Positions 9,179-19,631 of a stretch of 19,631 bases of DNA are shown here, in pieces (within the stretch, counting starts at the first letter, position 1; every line of letters starts with the position of its first letter). The translations under genes and the position numbers were made by a program. The notes below the pieces were generated by a model. It was not told the origin of the DNA and did no database searches. It saw only the letters and a program-made list of their open reading frames with translations. This DNA comes from Perkinsus olseni (lineage: Eukaryota > Perkinsozoa > Perkinsida > Perkinsidae). The stretch is from contig JABANP010000748.1 in assembly GCA_013115135.1 (NCBI GenBank), forward strand, positions 1-19,631, in the 5' to 3' direction.

Positions 9179-9250
9179 GCGGCCTGCGAGGATCGAACTC
9201 GCGACCTTAGGATTATGAGACCTACGCGCTACCTACTGCGCCAAAGCCGC
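9179..9250 (-). tRNA. tRNA-Met (anticodon CAT), probably elongator
   Basis: The 72-nt minus-strand sequence folds into a full cloverleaf. The 7-bp acceptor stem (GCGGCTT with AGGCCGC) has one G-U. The D-arm is built on GCGC...GCGC. The anticodon arm has the loop CTCATAA with CAT centred and the T-T closing mismatch often seen in Met tRNAs. The T-arm pairs perfectly (GCGAG-TTCGATC-CTCGC). No intron and no encoded CCA. A- and B-box promoters are in place. A C-G pair, not an A-U pair, next to the acceptor end and the TTCGATC T-loop argue against the initiator type, but this is not decisive. Confidence 0.95.
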
Positions 9251-9812
9251 CTGGAATGTGGCCGCGTTCCTTTCTCTCTGCCCGAGCATGTAGGACCCTC
9301 AACATGAAGTATACGCCCTTAACTGTAAATCGACTATCCGTGTCATTTGATAGAATGTTGGGAGGACTGAGGGTGGCGCAATGATCCCTGAATATCACGT
9401 TGTTCACCATGTTCTCATCGATGGCGTTGAAGAAATGGAAGTATGCAAGATTTGATTCTCAAGTTCAGCGTACTTTGTGCTGGGCGTTGCGTCATATTTG
9501 CCTTGTCTTGCTCTACCGTCCCTCACAGGTCTCTACGCTTCAACGTGAATTGAATTGCTCTACGGTATCTGCCTTATTGCCACCTATTGTATCGTGCATT
9601 ATTAGTGTTTTGTTCAGTCGGTAACGGAGCGGCTTCTTCCACTGTGTCATTCTCGCGAGACACTGGATTGGATATGTAGGCATTTCTACGAGTAGTAGTC
9701 TCACCCCGGGACCGATCGTTTTGTGGCATCGGCGGACTTCAATCATCTAGATCGTTCGCTCGTGGATTTTGCGGTTTTCCTATCAGTTTGTCGGCGGTTG
9801 ATTTCCCCTTGC
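9251..9812. other. upstream region of tRNA-Met and of the helicase gene
   Basis: No gene could be supported. The stretch must hold the promoter of the helicase gene, but no TATA-like or other core element stands out. A pyrimidine-rich acceptor-like site ending at 9786 is listed separately. Confidence 0.4.
9770..9786 (+). promoter_or_regulatory. splice-acceptor-like site upstream of the helicase start
   Basis: A pyrimidine-rich run ending in CCTATCAG stops 26 nt before ATG 9813. It could be the acceptor of a 5' UTR intron or a spliced-leader addition site. Spliced-leader trans-splicing is known in dinoflagellates and perkinsids; no leader sequence is present here to prove it. Confidence 0.4.
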
Positions 9813-16407
<6,595 letters not shown>

Positions 16408-17785
16408 GGTAGCTGGGGTAAGAGTTTGTATGTATCATTCTCTGTGTACTGCGGCGCGCGCATTCGAAGCTCGTCCTGTAGAGTGGGAGCGAACAGCTAT
16501 GATCGCTCGAATCGTATCTTTCTGTGGGAAATGGTCTATCTTCGAATATCATAGTCTTCGGTTACTCTGTATGAAGTCATTGGTATATACTGTGTTTATC
16601 CTATTATTGGTGAGTGTATAATCTGATCTATGTTCTGAGTGTATTCATTTTATTATTCTGATCGATTGATATATTTTATAGATATGTCAATTTTTGTTGT
16701 ATTTTATTGATTTTATGTAGATTTTATGTAATACTACACGATGATAGCCTCCTCTTTAGTCCATGGCATTCACATCCACTGCGTCGATGTTCGTGAAAGA
16801 TCGTTAATATCAAATTTAGCGGGACATAATCCCCACGTAACGATACTTAACGTCAATAGAACGTTAAATTTAGTTCGTTGTTAGTATAAAAGTCGTTAAT
16901 ATTTTTGTTTCAGGCAACTGGGGATCTTCGCGAGAGACGTGGAAGTAGGCGTATCTTCCTGTGGTAATCGATTGGTCTAATTTAGAACCCAGTTCGAGTT
17001 TTCTTTGAGCTGTTACTAAGCTGTGAGTCTCTGATTGTCTTCCGGGGTGGGCTTGTGTTCAGTGCAATCAATTTGACTCGGAATAGGGAATGAGAGAATG
17101 GTACATAGCGGAGTTTCGAATTGGGCGAAGTGTTGGTGCGATTGAGGGAGAGCTTTTCTTGTGATCATTGAGATGCCTAGTTTCGCTCTGCGCATACAAT
17201 TTATTTGACACTGAGGCGGCTTGGGCCGTGGAGATACTCGCATCCAACCAGTATCAATGGCGAGCAGCTGGAGGTGGTTGCCGCCATGATCCAAGCCCCC
17301 AAGTTATCGAGAGTAGAATAGAGTAATATTAGACCAATATATAAAGATATGGATACATGACACGCTGGAGGTTCACCCGCCATATCAAGAAATAGTGCAC
17401 ATTCGTGTTTTCCAGCCAGAAATGAGCGGCACTTGGCGCAACTTCTCCTTCGGCTGGGCGAGGAGTAACCAGTGTAGGGCTATAGCTGCGGGCTCAGGAT
17501 AACTGTCTGAGCCCTGGTAAAACTTGAGAGACAGTGCGTCGCGGCGCATTGATTGCTCACGCATCAGCGGTGGAACTCCACTGGTAGACGATATTACAAT
17601 GCTGATCCCAGCCACTACTAGAGGGATGGAGGCGCGGAACTCGTTTTGTCTTAGGCATGGAAATTTCTTGAGACGCCGCTCGAAGACTTGGTATCGTAGC
17701 TAGACGATCACGGCTCGTGATTCACGGGCTCTTGCAATTGCACATGGGCGTTAGGGTTGTTTTCTTACGCTACGTATGACCTTCG
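16408..17785. other. spacer with no supported gene
   Basis: The stretch follows the helicase stop. It includes an AT-rich block (16640-16900) with repeated CGTTAA words and a good acceptor-like site TTTTTGTTTCAG ending at 16913. That site could start a further 3' exon or UTR exon of the helicase. Minus-strand open frames at 17016-17294 and 17385-17615 have no recognisable domain and were left out. Confidence 0.4.
16802..16899. repeat. cluster of CGTTAA words
   Basis: CGTTAA occurs at 16802, 16862 and 16894, its reverse complement TTAACG at 16847, and AAATTTAG follows two of them. The density in 100 nt is visibly above the surroundings. It could be a decayed repeat or a binding-site cluster. 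Confidence 0.35.
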
Positions 17786-18171
17786 ATGCATGATTCTGAT
17801 GGAGATGGCGTTGGAGGTGACTGTTGCGGCGACTATCGAGGTGAAGAGATTGGTCGAAGTCGGCGTGGTAGCGCAAAATTTAGTAGTTTCGCTCATGCTT
17901 TCGCGAGTGGTGAACAATCTCATACCGTTTACATCGTACCAAGTTGGAGGTCACGCTTCCCGGCAACATGGCACGACGTTGGAAGATGAGAATAATGAAT
18001 ATGCATTACGTCATTTTGAACTTCATGCTATGCCTTTCAGAAGATGTGCACATTGATATCCTTATAGGCGAAACGACTTACTTACGATATCCTCATGACT
18101 TCCTTAAACGTGAATTTGTGTGCCTTATTCGCGGTATTGAACTCCTTATTCGAGGCCTGCCGCTAAAATGA
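17786..18171 (+). CDS. possible small gene, exons uncertain
   Basis: An ATG at 17786 opens a 67-codon frame with an acidic/glycine start (SDGDGVGGD), an RG/S-rich patch (GRSRRGS) and HTVYIVPSW, which resembles the first strand of an RNA-binding fold but is too short to assign. After a good acceptor (CTATGCCTTTCAG, ending about 18041) a second frame reads DVHIDILIGETTYLRYPHDF and ends at TGA 18171. A donor at GTGAAC would join the two in frame, but other donors are possible. I do not recognise a family. It may be a real two-exon gene or chance. Confidence 0.25.
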
Positions 18172-18257
18172 CTTCTTTATCCGCCAATTGTATCCCCCCG
18201 TCTCGACCCTATCCGCCAATTTGCCATCTCAAGTAATGAGGTATCCCCAAGCGCGGC
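18172..18257. other. short spacer with duplicated word before the minisatellite
   Basis: TATCCGCCAATT occurs twice within about 45 nt, each time near a GTATCCCC-type word. This may be an older, decayed part of the adjacent repeat array or an independent small duplication. Confidence 0.35.
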
Positions 18258-18609
18258 ATAGGCAGCAGCAGCCTCACCCTCAAATAGGCAGCCTTACCCC
18301 TCAAATAGGCAGCAGCCTTACCCCCAAATAGGCAGCAGCCTTACCCCCAAATAGGCAGCAGCCTTACCCTCAAATAGGCAGCAGCCTTACCCCCAAATAG
18401 GCATCAGCCTTACCCCCAAATAGGCAGCAGCCTTACCCCCAAATAGGCAGCAGCAGCAGCCTTACCCCGAAATAGGCAGCAGCCTTACCCCCAAATAGGC
18501 AGCAGCAGCAGTCTTATCCCCGAATAGGCAGCAGCCTTACCCCCAAATAGGCAGCAGCAGCAGCAGCCTTACCCCCAAATAGGCAGCAGCCTTACTCCCC
18601 AAATAGGCT
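18258..18609. repeat. 23-bp minisatellite with CAG expansions
   Basis: Fifteen ATAGGC anchors mark repeats of the unit CAAATAGGCAGCAGCCTTACC plus two or three C. Most copies are 23 nt; others are longer by multiples of three because the CAGCAG core is expanded to three, four or five CAGs. The 23-nt period is not a multiple of three and every frame meets AAATAG stops, so the array is not coding. The minus strand carries regularly spaced G5 runs. Confidence 0.92.
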
Positions 18610-18720
18610 TTTTAATGATAGTAGAATCGTGGTTGGTCGCTTGAATACTTGTTGTTTCAACTCGGCGGGAATTTTTTCATTTTCTGCTCAGACTAGCCAT
18701 TAGGTTCGTCGCCGTCATAT

Positions 18721-19260
18721 GTGGCTTTGGAGGATATAATAACAAGCTGCTCCGCATTCCGATCTCATCTTGAATTCTTGAGGCACTTGCATATCCTCAA
18801 CGCTAGCTGGTTGATGTTCTGTCTGACATTACCCCCACTGGCGTATCATGGTACGTCATTCTCTACAACGGTGAAGTTGGCAGTGTGCGTTATATCGATC
18901 GCTGTGGCGAGTGCTATTTATGTTCGATACGAGTTGGCGATATCCCGGAAGTTTACTGGTGATTCCGCCACAGAGAAGCTATGGAATGTGCTGGCGCTTG
19001 TGGGACTGCGGAGCGAGCTCCCGTTCGACTGTCTTTTCATTACTTTATGCTACGAGATTCATAGTGGTCTGTGCATGGCTGCGGCAGCGGGGATGGCAAT
19101 GAGTCTGCTGGTGGGTAAGCGAAAGGTCGTGGGATCGAATCCGGAAGTATGCTTGGCAAGCATTGCTTGCCTGATTTTACGACCTGAGCTAATTTCAGCC
19201 CGAATCGTGGAAAATATCGGGACGATCCGCTCACACATAAATGTACGAGATAAAATGTAA
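18721..19260 (+). CDS. possible membrane protein gene, 5' end not defined
   Basis: An open frame of about 180 codons ends at TAA 19258-19260; the first in-frame ATG is at 18814, so earlier codons need an upstream exon (an AG at 18702-18703 would be in frame). Hydrophobic stretches are LMFCLTLPPLAY, KLAVCVISIAVASAIYV and LCMAAAAGMAMSLLV, suggesting two or three membrane spans. An intron is likely at 19115-19198 (GTAAGC...AATTTCAG, 84 nt, multiple of three), which would join AMSLLV to ARIVENIG in the same frame. No family is recognised. Confidence 0.4.
   Translation: MALEDIITSCSAFRSHLEFLRHLHILNASWLMFCLTLPPLAYHGTSFSTTVKLAVCVISIAVASAIYVRYELAISRKFTGDSATEKLWNVLALVGLRSELPFDCLFITLCYEIHSGLCMAAAAGMAMSLLVGKRKVVGSNPEVCLASIACLILRPELISARIVENIGTIRSHINVRDKM
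19115..19198 (+). other. likely 84-nt intron with T-arm-like sequence and hairpin
   Basis: The donor GTAAGC and acceptor AATTTCAG are both good. Just after the donor comes AAAGGTCGTGGGATCGAATCC, similar to introns 10 and 14 of the helicase. A perfect 7-bp hairpin GGCAAGC-ATT-GCTTGCC lies at 19155-19171. The length is a multiple of three with no stop, so retention would not break the frame. Confidence 0.5.
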
Positions 19261-19299
19261 CACACTTAATGTATTACGGTGGAGTGTTTTTGAGAGGCA

Positions 19300-19333
19300 A
19301 GGCGCTACTACGACTCCCGTTGCAGTAGCGCCT
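19300..19333. repeat. perfect 10-bp hairpin downstream of the last gene
   Basis: AGGCGCTACT (19300-19309) is complementary to AGTAGCGCCT (19324-19333) with a 14-nt loop. It begins 40 nt after the stop at 19260. It could be a 3' UTR structure or the tip of a small inverted-repeat element. A CTAG-repeat follows. Confidence 0.55.
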
Positions 19334-19631
19334 CGCTAGCTAGCTAGCTCTGCTACCTCCATTCTAGATGGTTACCCTATCTAGCGCGAGGTTTGCGGCA
19401 GTGTGAAGAGGTATATAGGTCTAGATCTCGCTCGCCCGGTCAATCGATACTGATTGACTCTCAGGTGCAGTTTTTGGTGGTAAATTGTTTTCTGGCATGT
19501 TCGGATTGCGACGGGCAGCTTCCTGTGGGTTTGGGCTTCGTAGCGATGGACCAGTTTATCATAGTCGAAGCTTTGTGGATGAAGTATAGTAATTCAGTAT
19601 CAGCGAAAGTGCTGGAGTGTCCAGGATTGAG

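Noticed and set aside
17016..17615. Two minus-strand open frames of 76-92 codons
   Set aside because: No recognisable motif and composition typical of chance frames.
18258..18609. Telomere-like or CRISPR-like array
   Set aside because: The unit is 23 nt with no unique spacers, and TTACCCC is only part of a longer unit, unlike telomeric repeats.

Overview
The window reads as nuclear DNA of a eukaryotic protist. There are no operons or Shine-Dalgarno starts. Genes are cut by GT-AG introns, one tRNA gene has eukaryotic internal promoters, and the left quarter is an LTR retrotransposon. Many introns are very short (44-59 nt). Start codons sit directly behind splice-acceptor-like AGs and base composition is near balanced. 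This would suit an alveolate such as a perkinsid or a relative, but that is inference from style; no marker gene here fixes the taxon.

Layout: (1) 1-4725, minus strand: the 3' part of an LTR retrotransposon. A first frame carries a zinc knuckle, a protease-like site, reverse transcriptase and RNase H. A second, overlapping frame carries integrase and is followed by a polypurine tract and a partial 3' LTR. The 5' end (most of gag and the 5' LTR) is not seen. (2) 4726-6213: no convincing gene; small inverted repeats and a decayed tRNA-Ser-like sequence. (3) 6214-6791, plus: a compact three-exon gene for about 115 aa, family unknown. (4) 6840-8928, plus: a four-exon gene for a long coiled-coil protein with a basic tail. 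(5) 9179-9250, minus: tRNA-Met(CAT). (6) 9813-16407, plus: a 17-exon gene for a DDX5/Dbp2-type DEAD-box RNA helicase of about 808 aa. All core motifs can be rebuilt across the introns. The N-terminus has a WG-dipeptide repeat and the C-terminus is RGG/W-rich. (7) 16408-18240: mostly AT-rich spacer with one possible small gene. (8) 18258-18610: a 23-bp minisatellite with CAG expansions. (9) 18721-19260, plus: a possible membrane-protein gene, followed by a perfect 10-bp hairpin.

The host genes do not form an obvious pathway. The most interesting points are the WG-repeat platform fused to a DDX5-like helicase (WG/GW repeats are the hallmark of Argonaute-hook proteins), the recurrence of tRNA TPsiC-arm-like sequence just inside several introns, and the AG placed directly before start codons. 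All exon structures were built by eye from frame continuity, splice consensus and helicase family motifs; transcript data would settle them.
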